Below are positions 1 through 6,090 of a stretch of 8,458 bases of DNA, piece by piece (position 1 is the first letter of the stretch; every line of letters begins with the position of its first letter). A model generated the notes under the pieces. It was not told the origin of the DNA. It saw nothing but the letters and a program-made list of their open reading frames with translations, and did no database searches. This DNA is from an uncultured Oscillospiraceae bacterium. GTDB taxonomy: Bacteria > Bacillota > Clostridia > Oscillospirales > Oscillospiraceae. Location: the NCBI GenBank assembly GCA_910588045.1, contig CAJUPS010000118.1, positions 1 to 8,458 on the forward strand, written 5' to 3'. Made by a program: the position numbers and the translations under genes.

Positions 1-302
1 ACGCCATCCAGCAGCTGACCAACTACTCCGTCAACCGGGGCGGCGAGAAGCGGGTCCGCATCCACGTGGACGCGGAGAACTACCGCCTCAAGCGGGAGCA
101 GAGTCTCCAGCAGCTGGCCCGCAAGGTGGCCGGGAAGGTGCTCAAGTACCGGCGCAACGTCACCCTGGAGCCCATGAACGCCTACGAGCGCCACGTCATC
201 CACACCGCGCTCCAGGACGTGGAGGGCGTTACCACCTACTCCATGGGCACCGATCCCAACCGGCGGGTCATCGTGGCTTACGACCGGACAGGGGCGCGAT
301 AA
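1..302 (+). CDS. khpB: Jag/KhpB-type KH-R3H RNA-binding protein, 3' end only
   Basis: This is the C-terminal 99 codons of a gene cut by the window edge; the first complete codon is at 3 and the stop is TAA at 300-302. The visible protein has the end of a KH domain with the characteristic basic stretch around NYRLKREQSLQQLA, then an R3H domain. The R3H signature is seen as R-H-V-I-H (arginine and histidine four residues apart), followed by a VIVAYDR strand near the end. In Firmicutes this protein (Jag, SpoIIIJ-associated, KhpB) is a cytoplasmic RNA-binding protein, usually encoded directly after the membrane insertase gene yidC in the rnpA-yidC-jag cluster near the origin. That neighbour would lie outside the window. 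The usual next genes (mnmE, mnmG) do not follow here; a structured non-coding stretch and an importer operon do. The family call is strong; the cellular role is known only from homologues. Confidence 0.9.
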   Translation, partial: AIQQLTNYSVNRGGEKRVRIHVDAENYRLKREQSLQQLARKVAGKVLKYRRNVTLEPMNAYERHVIHTALQDVEGVTTYSMGTDPNRRVIVAYDRTGAR

Positions 303-327
303 AAATCTGCGGATGCAGATGACGGAC

Positions 328-353
328 AGGCGCGGAACGGCGGTTCCGCGCCT
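328..353. repeat. 26-bp palindrome, copy 1
   Basis: Perfect 11-bp arms (AGGCGCGGAAC at 328-338 and its complement at 343-353) surround a GGCG loop. It starts 26 bp after the jag stop codon, and the following bases are CTGCGTTT, so the T-run is weak. It could act as part of the terminator region for the jag transcript. An identical copy is at 556-581. Confidence 0.8.
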
Positions 354-358
354 CTGCG

Positions 359-391
359 TTTCAAAAAAGTGGCTACGCCACTTTTTTGAAA
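359..391. terminator. Likely bidirectional intrinsic terminator
   Basis: A perfect 15-bp inverted repeat (359-373 and 377-391) has a TAC loop. Its core is GTGGC/GCCAC with six A on the left and six T on the right. In RNA read from either strand this gives a GC stem followed by a U-run. The GC stem is only 5 bp before the A:U extension, so the strength is uncertain. Its position 57 bp after the jag stop fits termination of the upstream operon. Confidence 0.65.
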
Positions 392-417
392 AGGATTCGC
401 TTCGCTCTGCGCCTCGG

Positions 418-438
418 TTGTGCGCCTGTGGCGCACAA
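418..438. repeat. Hairpin within the array
   Basis: Perfect 9-bp arms (TTGTGCGCC at 418-426 and its complement at 430-438) with a TGT loop. Two possible G-T pairs would extend it outward. No T-run follows, so it is unlikely to be a terminator. Confidence 0.7.
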
Positions 439-462
439 TTCGACGCTCGCTCCGCGCAAGGT

Positions 463-493
463 GTTTTTCCCACGTACACGCCGCGGGAAAAAC
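463..493. repeat. Hairpin within the array, AT-rich arms
   Basis: Perfect 9-bp arms (GTTTTTCCC at 463-471 and its complement at 485-493) enclose a 13-base loop. The orientation puts T-rich sequence on the 5' arm. Confidence 0.6.
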
Positions 494-505
494 GATTCAA
501 CTTTA

Positions 506-527
506 TTTCGCCGCTCCGGCGGCGAAA
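506..527. repeat. Hairpin within the array
   Basis: Perfect 9-bp arms (TTTCGCCGC at 506-514 and its complement at 519-527) with a TCCG loop. It is immediately followed by a short CTCC-TGC-GGAG hairpin at 528-538. Confidence 0.65.
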
Positions 528-555
528 CTCCTGCGGAGGGCTTTTTGACAGCCTA

Positions 556-581
556 AGGCGCGGAACGGCGGTTCCGCGCCT
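556..581. repeat. 26-bp palindrome, copy 2
   Basis: This is base-for-base identical to 328-353. It is followed by GTTTTGCAGCTTTTTT, which is more T-rich than the sequence after copy 1, so this copy could also contribute to termination of upstream transcripts. Confidence 0.8.
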
Positions 582-744
582 GTTTTGCAGCTTTTTTCCG
601 CCGCCTTGCAAATGCGGGCGGGCCTGGGGGCAGAGAGGCCGGAGGATAAGGACTTCTCAGCCTCTTTGTGCTGATTGATGGGGAATGGGCCGGTGGGACA
701 TGAAAGATTTGACAATTTTGGCTGCATTTTCAGAGTGGGTATTC
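582..744. other. Intergenic stretch without a recognised gene
   Basis: I see no gene here. The first part holds only weak pairings (CCGCC/GGCGG at 601-621 and GGCCT/AGGCC at 621-640). The second part, from about 690, turns AT-rich as it approaches the promoter at 745. A lone TTGACA at 709-714 has no matching -10 element at the right distance. Confidence 0.5.
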
Positions 745-773
745 TTGACAAGCTCCCCGTTTTTCGATATAAT
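745..773 (+). promoter_or_regulatory. Perfect-consensus sigma-A promoter
   Basis: TTGACA at 745-750 and TATAAT at 768-773 are separated by exactly 17 bp, the textbook optimum for housekeeping sigma-70/sigma-A promoters. Transcription would start near 780. It is the best promoter in the window and points toward the importer operon, but a terminator-like hairpin lies only about 20 nt past the predicted start. The product may therefore be a short RNA or an attenuated leader. Confidence 0.85.
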
Positions 774-779
774 ATTGTC

Positions 780-838
780 CGAGAATTTGTTGCTGTCCCC
801 GCGTGGTCCCCGCCCCCCAGCATGACCACGCTTTTTTG
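780..838 (+). ncRNA. Candidate short transcript or attenuated leader (about 60 nt)
   Basis: The interval runs from the predicted start of the consensus promoter to the end of the T-run at 832-837. It has no open reading frame with a ribosome site, and I do not recognise it as a known small RNA family. Two alternative pairings are visible. The terminator stem (801-808 with 824-831) and a TGCTG/CAGCA pairing (791-795 with 818-822) interleave, so they could compete. Whether it is a stand-alone RNA, a switchable leader for the operon, or chance cannot be told from sequence alone. Confidence 0.35.
801..837 (+). terminator. Terminator-like hairpin just after the promoter
   Basis: Perfect 8-bp arms (GCGTGGTC at 801-808 and its complement at 824-831) are followed directly by six T (832-837). 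The loop is 15 bases and C-rich. It is oriented to end transcription coming from the promoter at 745-773, and would also stop any read-through from jag. Stem plus U-run fits an intrinsic terminator or attenuator. Confidence 0.7.
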
Positions 839-854
839 GTGGAACGCAATTTAA

Positions 855-901
855 CGCTTTAGTCTATAATGATTCAAGCGCCGCTTTAATGATTAAAGCG
901 G
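855..901 (+). promoter_or_regulatory. -10 element inside tandem inverted repeats (operator-like)
   Basis: TATAAT at 865-870 is flanked exactly by an imperfect inverted repeat (855-864 and 871-880, 8 of 10 positions match). A perfect 10-bp-arm palindrome follows at 881-890/892-901 with one central base. The two sites share the word TAATGATT-AAGCG (867-880 and 887-900, one mismatch), and the half-site CGCTTTA recurs. No good -35 hexamer lies 16-18 bp upstream of this -10, which is common for activated promoters. I infer a regulated promoter for the importer operon with two sites for a dimeric regulator. No regulator gene is in the window. Confidence 0.45.
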
Positions 902-902
902 G

Positions 903-925
903 GGCAGCCGCCTTGGGCGGCTGCC
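903..925. repeat. GC-rich hairpin
   Basis: Perfect 10-bp arms (GGCAGCCGCC at 903-912 and its complement at 916-925) with a TTG loop. No T-run follows. Its right arm overlaps the first copy of the 23-bp direct repeat starting at 919. It could fold in the 5' leader of an operon transcript begun near 877. Confidence 0.65.
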
Positions 926-1127
926 GCTATCCCCTCCCTGTGAAACCAAAATCGAAGCGGACCCTCTCCCCGTGCGGGGGGAGCTCGAGGGGGCATGGCC
1001 CGCCTCGAATGGGATCTGCCGCCCTGAAAAGCCTGCGAAGCAGGCGTTCAGCGAGCGAAGCGAGGACTTTTGCGAAGCCGGAGCAAAAGTACCGGCGGCA
1101 TTAAGGCTGCCGCTATCCCTTCCCTGT
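919..1127. repeat. Structured element between 23-bp direct repeats
   Basis: The words at 919-941 and 1105-1127 are identical over 23 bp apart from one C/T difference. Between them lie several stems. These are 964-971 with 976-983 (one G-T pair), and 985-990 with 1003-1008 enclosing 991-994 with 998-1001. Then comes a compound fold at 1017-1100 with outer 7-bp arms TGCCGCC/GGCGGCA, inner hairpins GCCTGC-GAA-GCAGGC at 1031-1045 and ACTTTTGC/GCAAAAGT at 1066-1073/1083-1090. The whole looks like a dispersed intergenic repeat inserted just upstream of the operon, with the flanking 23-mers as possible duplicated ends. No protein is credible here. Confidence 0.55.
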
Positions 1128-1169
1128 ATTCAACTGGTCCCGGATGGACTGGCTGGAGATATATTTGAT

Positions 1170-1175
1170 AGGAGG
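1170..1175 (+). promoter_or_regulatory. Ribosome binding site that fixes the oppA start
   Basis: AGGAGG at 1170-1175 lies six bases before ATG at 1182. The same reading frame is open upstream to 972, but only the 1182 start places a lipoprotein signal sequence at the N-terminus. This site therefore decides the start. Confidence 0.9.
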
Positions 1176-1181
1176 AATACT

Positions 1182-3416
1182 ATGAAGAAGAAGTTCCTGA
1201 GCCTGGCTCTGGCGCTGATGATGCTGCTGAGCCTGGTCGCCTGCGGCGGGAATAACAACGATACCCCCGCAAACAACACCCCCGACACCCCCCCTGTGGA
1301 GGACAACACCCCCGATACGCCTGACGAGCCCGAAGACGACGGCTCCCTGATCCCCTTCACCTACGACGAGGACGAGGTCTATGACAACGTTCTGGGTGAG
1401 TTCTATGAGGTGTACCAGAAGGCCCTTGCTGCCCCCACCACGGACGAGCGTATCGCCCTGATGGGCCTGGCCGAGGGCAAGCTGATGGGCGCCGGCGTGA
1501 TGATCCCCCTGACCACCCACGGCGGTGCTTACGCCCTGCGCCACACCGTGCCCCTGAGCGGTTCCACCATCATGTGGGGCAATGACCCCGACCGCTTCCA
1601 CAGCATCATGGTCACCAACGAGATGGTCACCGTGGAGGACTGGAACGCCATGAAGGCCATCTGGGCCGAGGTCCGCGGCACCGGTACTTACCGCGACGAG
1701 GCCAAGGCTTACCTGGAAGAGCACGGCTACACCCTGGGCGACACTTACAACTACCCCTATACCTCCGACCCCGCCACCTGGGACGGCCTGGCCACCCAGA
1801 AGCAGGCGGACTCCCGGGCCATCATCCAGACCATGGACAACCTGGTGGAGTATGACTGCGAGAACGTGATGCAGCCCGCCCTGGCCGAGAGCTGGGAGGT
1901 CAACGACGACTACACCGTCTTCACCTTCCATATCCGTCAGGGTGTGAACTGGGTGGATTCCCAGGGCCGCACCATCGCCCCCATCGTGGCTGATGACTGG
2001 GTCGCCGGCTACCAGCACATGATCGACGCCAACGGCGCCAGCGCGCTGACCCTGAATCTGGTGAAGGGCGCCATGGACTACGCCGAGGGCACCAACCCAG
2101 ACTTTTCCGCCGTGGGCGTGAAGGCCGTGGACGAGTACACCCTGGAGATCACCCTGGACAACCCCTGCACCTACTTCATGACCTACCTGACCTACTCCAC
2201 CGTGGCCTCCCCCATGTGCCGCTCCTACTATGAGTCCCACGGCGGCAAGTTCGGCGCGGACTACGATCCCTCCGCCGCCGACTACACCTACGGTCTGGAT
2301 ACCGACAACATCGCCTACAGCGGTCCCTATCTGGTGACCAACCACACCGAGAAGAGCATGATCGTCTTCCAGGCCAACCCCGCCTGGTGGAACGCCGAGA
2401 ACCTGGAGACCACCACCGTCAACTGGCGCTTCGACGACGGCACCGACTCCACCAAGAGCTATCAGGACTTCAAGGCCGGCACCGTCACCAACGTGGGCCT
2501 GAACAGCTCCACCATCGAGACCGCCAAGGCCGACGGCCTGTATGACGGCTACAACACCGTCTCCGACACCGACTCCACCAGCTTCGTGGGTTTCCTGAAC
2601 GTGAACCGCCGTGCGTTCGTCAACTTCGACGACGCCACCAAGCTGGTCTCCCCCCAGAGCCACGAGAGCGCCGATGAGATCGACGTGGACAACGGCGTGG
2701 TGACCTCCGACATCGTGGACGACGCCGCCCGGACCCACGTGGCTATGAACAACAAGAACTTCCGCCTGGCCCTGTGCATGTCGATGGACCACGCCACCCG
2801 GAACGCCCAGAGCGTGGGCGAGGAGCTGAAGCTGGTCTCCCTGCGGAACAGCTACACCCCCGGCAACTTCGCCTATCTGGAGAACGAGGTGACCGTTGAG
2901 GTCAACGGCACGCCCACCACCTTCGCGGCCGGCACCGCCTTCGGCGCCATCGCCCAGGCCCAGCTGGATGCCGACGGTATCCCCGTGAAGGTCTGGGACG
3001 ACGCCACCGGCCTGAGCGACGGCTTCGACGGCTGGTACAACCCCACCGCCTCCGTGGAGTTCCTGGAGAAGGCCATCGAGGAGCTGGCCGCCTCCAACTG
3101 CGAGATCACCGCTGAGAATCCCATCTACGTCGACCTGCCCTTCCTGGAGTCCGACGACAACTACAGCAACATGGCCCACTCCGTGCAGCAGTCCGTCGAG
3201 GAGACCACTGGCGGCCGCATCAAGGTGAACCTGGTGGGCGGCGCGCAGCAGGATTGGTACTCCGCCGGTTATGATGCCAGCTACGGCTTCGAGTCCAACT
3301 ACGACATCTACGACCTGTCCGGCTGGGGCCCCGACTACGGCGATCCCTCCACCTATCTGGATACCATGCTGCCCGACGGTGCAGGCTACATGGCCAAATG
3401 CATCGGCCTGTACTAA
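1182..3416 (+). CDS. oppA: Family-5 oligopeptide-type binding lipoprotein, apparently circularly permuted
   Basis: A 744-residue extracytoplasmic ligand-binding subunit of the importer. A lipoprotein signal (MKKK, a hydrophobic stretch, lipobox LVAC with Cys21) is followed by an Asn/Pro/Thr/Asp-rich tether at 22-57 containing NTPDTP twice. Residues 61-145 (YDNVLGEFYEVYQ, then TTDERIALMGLAEGKLM, then VMIPLTTHGGAYAL) read like the end of an SBP_bac_5 protein. Residues 189-744 then give the normal body in order: the start near YNYPYTSDPATWD, QPALAESWEV (231-240), FHIRQGVNW, YSGPYLVTN (379-387), NFRLALCMSMDHATR (526-540) and GWGPDYGDPSTYLD (714-727). The protein stops 17 residues later, where the C-terminal segment would normally begin. 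It is much longer than typical OppA (about 540 residues). Ligand identity is not visible. First gene of the operon; the family call is firm, the permutation is my inference from segment order. Confidence 0.9.
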   Translation: MKKKFLSLALALMMLLSLVACGGNNNDTPANNTPDTPPVEDNTPDTPDEPEDDGSLIPFTYDEDEVYDNVLGEFYEVYQKALAAPTTDERIALMGLAEGKLMGAGVMIPLTTHGGAYALRHTVPLSGSTIMWGNDPDRFHSIMVTNEMVTVEDWNAMKAIWAEVRGTGTYRDEAKAYLEEHGYTLGDTYNYPYTSDPATWDGLATQKQADSRAIIQTMDNLVEYDCENVMQPALAESWEVNDDYTVFTFHIRQGVNWVDSQGRTIAPIVADDWVAGYQHMIDANGASALTLNLVKGAMDYAEGTNPDFSAVGVKAVDEYTLEITLDNPCTYFMTYLTYSTVASPMCRSYYESHGGKFGADYDPSAADYTYGLDTDNIAYSGPYLVTNHTEKSMIVFQANPAWWNAENLETTTVNWRFDDGTDSTKSYQDFKAGTVTNVGLNSSTIETAKADGLYDGYNTVSDTDSTSFVGFLNVNRRAFVNFDDATKLVSPQSHESADEIDVDNGVVTSDIVDDAARTHVAMNNKNFRLALCMSMDHATRNAQSVGEELKLVSLRNSYTPGNFAYLENEVTVEVNGTPTTFAAGTAFGAIAQAQLDADGIPVKVWDDATGLSDGFDGWYNPTASVEFLEKAIEELAASNCEITAENPIYVDLPFLESDDNYSNMAHSVQQSVEETTGGRIKVNLVGGAQQDWYSAGYDASYGFESNYDIYDLSGWGPDYGDPSTYLDTMLPDGAGYMAKCIGLY

Positions 3417-3470
3417 TCATCGGCAAGAAGGACGAGTACCGCCTCACGCGGTAAGAAGAATTCAACACGC

Positions 3471-3502
3471 TGCGGGAGAATGGAATATTCCATTCTCCCG
3501 CA
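3471..3502 (+). repeat. 32-bp perfect palindrome between oppA and oppB
   Basis: Bases 3471-3486 and 3487-3502 are perfect reverse complements (arm starts TGCGGGAGAATGGAAT). In RNA it would form a stem of about 14 bp with a four-base ATAT loop. The sequence after it is AACGCTTATAAG, not a T-run, so it is not a classical terminator. Stem-loops after a binding-protein gene, as in other importer operons, can protect the upstream message from 3' decay and reduce expression of the membrane subunits; that role is inferred here. It fills most of the only large gap in the operon (113 bp). Confidence 0.85.
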
Positions 3503-3529
3503 ACGCTTATAAGAGGTGGGGGAACCAGT

Positions 3530-5101
3530 ATGCTGAAATATTTGATTAAACGAGTGCTGTATGGCATTGGCGCCATCTGCGTTGTGGTAGCCATCGTCAT
3601 GGTGATGATCTACTCCATGCTGGACCGGAGTCAGGTCTTCGCCGGTGACGCTGTCTATCCCAAGACGGCATCCAACGCCCGCGTGGTGTACTGCAACACC
3701 AAGTGGGAGGAGTACGGCTACCTGGATTATGTCTCATACCAGGAGTACGTCCAGCAGCTCGCCCGCAGCGGCGAGATCGACGAGGCCACCGCCTCTGCCG
3801 CCGCCGTCCTGGGCCGCAAGCCGGAGGACGACAGCGCGGAGACGGCCGAGCTGACGGCCCGCTTCGAGGAGGAGTACCGCTCCAAGGGCTATCAGGTCCA
3901 GCGGCTCAACGCTGACGTGAACAAGCGCGGAAAACTGAAAAACGGCGGCCAGCAGGCCATGTTTGCCGTCAAGGACCGCCCCCTGACCAGCCGCCTGTGG
4001 GAGTATTTCACGGGCCTGATCGACGTGGACAACATCCACTATGTGGAGGAGGACATCGGGGAGCGGGGCATCACCTTTACGCTCCGGGATCCCCTGGCGG
4101 AGGGGAAGTTCTCCCCCGCCATCATGGGCAACGGTACGAGACACAAGTACCTGCTGTATTTCGACTCCAAATTCCCGTTTATCCATCAGAATATTGCCAC
4201 TATCTGCCTGGGTCAGTCCTATACGGTCAACACCGGTGTGGATGTGTTTGATACCATGACCCGCAGCCAGGGTTCCTATGTCCTGCGGCCTACGACCTAT
4301 CCCACGGGTCATGCGGAAAACAGCGCCGACGACCTGCACTCCGCCACCTATCAGGCGGGGTCCCGGGAGTCCAGCCAGATCTATGCGGACCGGTTCACGG
4401 ACGACTATACCGTGACCACCACGGTGCGTGCGGGCCTGTCCAAGATGGGCTACTCCTTCTCCATCGGCATCATCGCCACCATCCTGGCCTACCTGCTGGG
4501 AATGCCCATCGGCGTGGCAATGGCCTTGAAGAAGGATAAGCTGCTCGACAAGATCGGCAACGTGTATATCGTCTTCATTATCGCCGTGCCCTCGCTGGCC
4601 TACATCTTCCTGTTCAAGGCCATCGGCGGCAGCGTATTCCATCTGCCAACCACCTTTGACATCGAGTCGCCCAGCAAGCTGATCTATATCCTGCCCATCA
4701 TCTCCCTGGCGCTGCCCCAGATCGCCAGCCTGATGAAGTGGCTGCGCCGGTATATGATCGACCAGATGAACTCCGACTACGTGAAGTTCGCCCGGTCCAA
4801 CGGCCTGACGGAGGGCGAGATCTTCTCCAAGCACATCCTCAAGAACGCCGCCATTCCCATTGTCCACGGCATCCCGGGCACCATCCTGTACGCGATGACC
4901 GGCGCCATCATCACCGAGCGCGTGTACGTGGTCCCCGGCGCGGGCAACCTGCTCACCGAGGCCATCGCCAAGTACGACAACGGCGTCATCGTGGGCGTCA
5001 CCCTGTTCTATGCGGTGCTGAGCGTGGTGTCCATCATCCTGGGCGACCTGCTCATGGCGGCAGTGGACCCGCGGATCTCGTTCACATCGAAGGGGAGGTA
5101 A
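3530..5101 (+). CDS. oppB: OppB-type permease with a large extracytoplasmic insertion
   Basis: A 523-residue membrane subunit forming half of the importer pore. The first membrane helix is about residues 8-30. The remaining helices start near 307 (MGYSFSIGIIATILAYLLG) and run to about 511. The EAA loop that docks the ATPases is visible at about 417-445 (YVKFARSNGLTEGEIFSKH), and the end VDPRISF is typical of OppB. Canonical OppB proteins are about 306-340 residues with a short loop between helices 1 and 2; here that loop spans about 31-306. Its first part (84-120) is charged and probably helical. The part around 215-245 (FIHQNIATICLGQSY) resembles the normal loop just before helix 2, so the extra material is mainly 40-215. 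The start is supported by GAGGTGGGG at 3513-3521. The gene ends 6 bp before oppC. The function of the extra domain is unknown; contact with the enlarged binding protein is plausible. Confidence 0.92.
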   Translation: MLKYLIKRVLYGIGAICVVVAIVMVMIYSMLDRSQVFAGDAVYPKTASNARVVYCNTKWEEYGYLDYVSYQEYVQQLARSGEIDEATASAAAVLGRKPEDDSAETAELTARFEEEYRSKGYQVQRLNADVNKRGKLKNGGQQAMFAVKDRPLTSRLWEYFTGLIDVDNIHYVEEDIGERGITFTLRDPLAEGKFSPAIMGNGTRHKYLLYFDSKFPFIHQNIATICLGQSYTVNTGVDVFDTMTRSQGSYVLRPTTYPTGHAENSADDLHSATYQAGSRESSQIYADRFTDDYTVTTTVRAGLSKMGYSFSIGIIATILAYLLGMPIGVAMALKKDKLLDKIGNVYIVFIIAVPSLAYIFLFKAIGGSVFHLPTTFDIESPSKLIYILPIISLALPQIASLMKWLRRYMIDQMNSDYVKFARSNGLTEGEIFSKHILKNAAIPIVHGIPGTILYAMTGAIITERVYVVPGAGNLLTEAIAKYDNGVIVGVTLFYAVLSVVSIILGDLLMAAVDPRISFTSKGR

Positions 5102-5107
5102 AATGGT

Positions 5108-6076
5108 ATGGAATATGATTACAGCAAATTAGGTCTGAGCACGGCGGAACTGTTCTCCTACCAGGACCACAGCGACCTGGACTCGGAGAAGATCACCGCG
5201 CCCCGCTACTCCTACTGGAGAAGCGTATTCCGGGTGTTCTTCCAGAAGAAGCTCAATATTTTCGTGCTGGCGCTGCTGGCCTTCGTGATCCTCTTCGCCT
5301 ATCTGTACCCGGCGTTCACGGAGTACGACCGGTTCGGCCAGCTGGCCAACGCCGAGGCCAAGCACCTCGGGCCCCTGGCGGCCCTCTCCCACTTCGGCTT
5401 TTCCATCAAATATATCCTGGGCACCGGCGCATCGGGCAACGCCACCTTTGACGCCATCTGGAACGGCGCACAGATCTCCATCTCCCTGGCCTGCATCTGC
5501 GCGGCCATCAACATGACCGTGGGCGTGGTGGTCGGCGCCATCTGGGGTTTCTCGAAAAAGGTGGACACCGTGATGATGGTGGTCTACAACATCGTGGGCA
5601 ACGTGCCCACCGTGCTGCTCATCGCCGTGCTGGTGCTGATCTTCCGGCCCAGCTTCTGGAGCATGGTGCTGGCCCTGACCATCACGGGGTGGATCTTCAT
5701 CGCCTACTTCATCCGCACCCAGGTCATCATCATCCGGGACCGGGAGTACAACCTGGCCTCGAGATGCCTGGGCACGGGCACGGTGAAGATCGCCATGAAG
5801 AACATCCTGCCCTTCATGACCAGCGTCATCGTGACCCAGCTGGCCACGGAGCTGCCCAGCTATATCTCCATGGAGGTGTTCCTGGCCTATATCGGTATCG
5901 GCCTTCCCGAGATGAGTCTGGGCCGTCTGATCTACGCCTCTGAGAGCGCCATGGTGACCCCCGGCTGGGGATTCGAGTTCTGGAGCCCGGTGGCCATTTC
6001 CTCCATCATCACCGTGGTGCTGTACGTGGTGGGCCTGAACCTGGGCGACGCGTCCGATCCGCGGACGCACATGTAA
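5108..6076 (+). CDS. oppC: OppC-type permease
   Basis: A 322-residue second pore subunit, of normal length for OppC/DppC. The N-terminal cytoplasmic part includes YSYWRSVFRVFFQKKLN (34-50), the usual OppC_N lead into the first helix (51-70). Further helices lie at about 121-147, 155-180, 184-205, 236-262 and 292-312. The EAA loop is at 212-236 (EYNLASRCLGTGTVKIAMKN). The C-terminus LGDASDPRTHM is typical for the family. The translation start at 5108 is nine bases after GGGGAGG (5092-5098), which overlaps the end of oppB. An ATG at 5103 is in another frame and stops after a few codons. It partners with the enlarged OppB and shows no insertion itself. Confidence 0.93.
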   Translation: MEYDYSKLGLSTAELFSYQDHSDLDSEKITAPRYSYWRSVFRVFFQKKLNIFVLALLAFVILFAYLYPAFTEYDRFGQLANAEAKHLGPLAALSHFGFSIKYILGTGASGNATFDAIWNGAQISISLACICAAINMTVGVVVGAIWGFSKKVDTVMMVVYNIVGNVPTVLLIAVLVLIFRPSFWSMVLALTITGWIFIAYFIRTQVIIIRDREYNLASRCLGTGTVKIAMKNILPFMTSVIVTQLATELPSYISMEVFLAYIGIGLPEMSLGRLIYASESAMVTPGWGFEFWSPVAISSIITVVLYVVGLNLGDASDPRTHM

Positions 6077-6090
6077 GGAGGGGGACGGCT

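Larger units (their letters stand above)
328..581. repeat. Hairpin array bounded by two identical 26-bp palindromes
   Basis: The 254-bp stretch begins and ends with the same 26-bp palindrome (328-353 and 556-581, identical base for base). Between them lie at least four more perfect inverted repeats: 359-391, 418-438, 463-493 and 506-527. A smaller one is at 528-538 (CTCC/GGAG around TGC). The linkers between hairpins also resemble each other: ATTCG followed by a CTCGCTC-GCGC-like word occurs at about 395-412 and 438-457. Open reading frames across this part show no plausible protein. The layout resembles compound REP/BIME-like intergenic repeats, but I cannot assign it to a named family. It separates the jag gene from the next transcription unit. 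Confidence 0.7.

Noticed and set aside
701..714. CcpA cre-like 14-mer
   Set aside because: The conserved central CG is AT here and another conserved position also differs, so the match is too weak.
709..714. TTGACA as a second -35 element
   Set aside because: No acceptable -10 hexamer lies 16-18 bp downstream.
313..829. Open frames in both directions across the hairpin array (313-678 +, 503-829 -)
   Set aside because: The translations simply follow the palindromic repeats, with no ribosome site or domain.
972..1181. Upstream in-frame extension of the binding-protein gene from an ATG at 972
   Set aside because: The extension translates the repeat element, lacks a ribosome site, and would bury the lipoprotein signal that begins at 1182 with a good AGGAGG site.
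1113..3179. Long open frame on the minus strand opposite the binding-protein gene
   Set aside because: Its composition (Gly/Val/His-rich, repetitive) is that of an antisense shadow of GC-rich codons. The plus-strand gene has clear family motifs.
3416..3454. Possible frameshifted tail of the binding protein (reads IIGKKDEYRLTR then stop in another frame)
   Set aside because: Only twelve codons, with no family resemblance I can recognise. The existing stop fits the permuted layout, so a frameshift is not needed.
3734..4867. Minus-strand open frame opposite oppB
   Set aside because: Same shadow pattern, with no motifs. The plus strand encodes a clear permease.
5103..5105. Alternative ATG for oppC
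   Set aside because: It is in a different frame and reaches a stop within ten codons; ATG 5108 has correct spacing and the family N-terminus.
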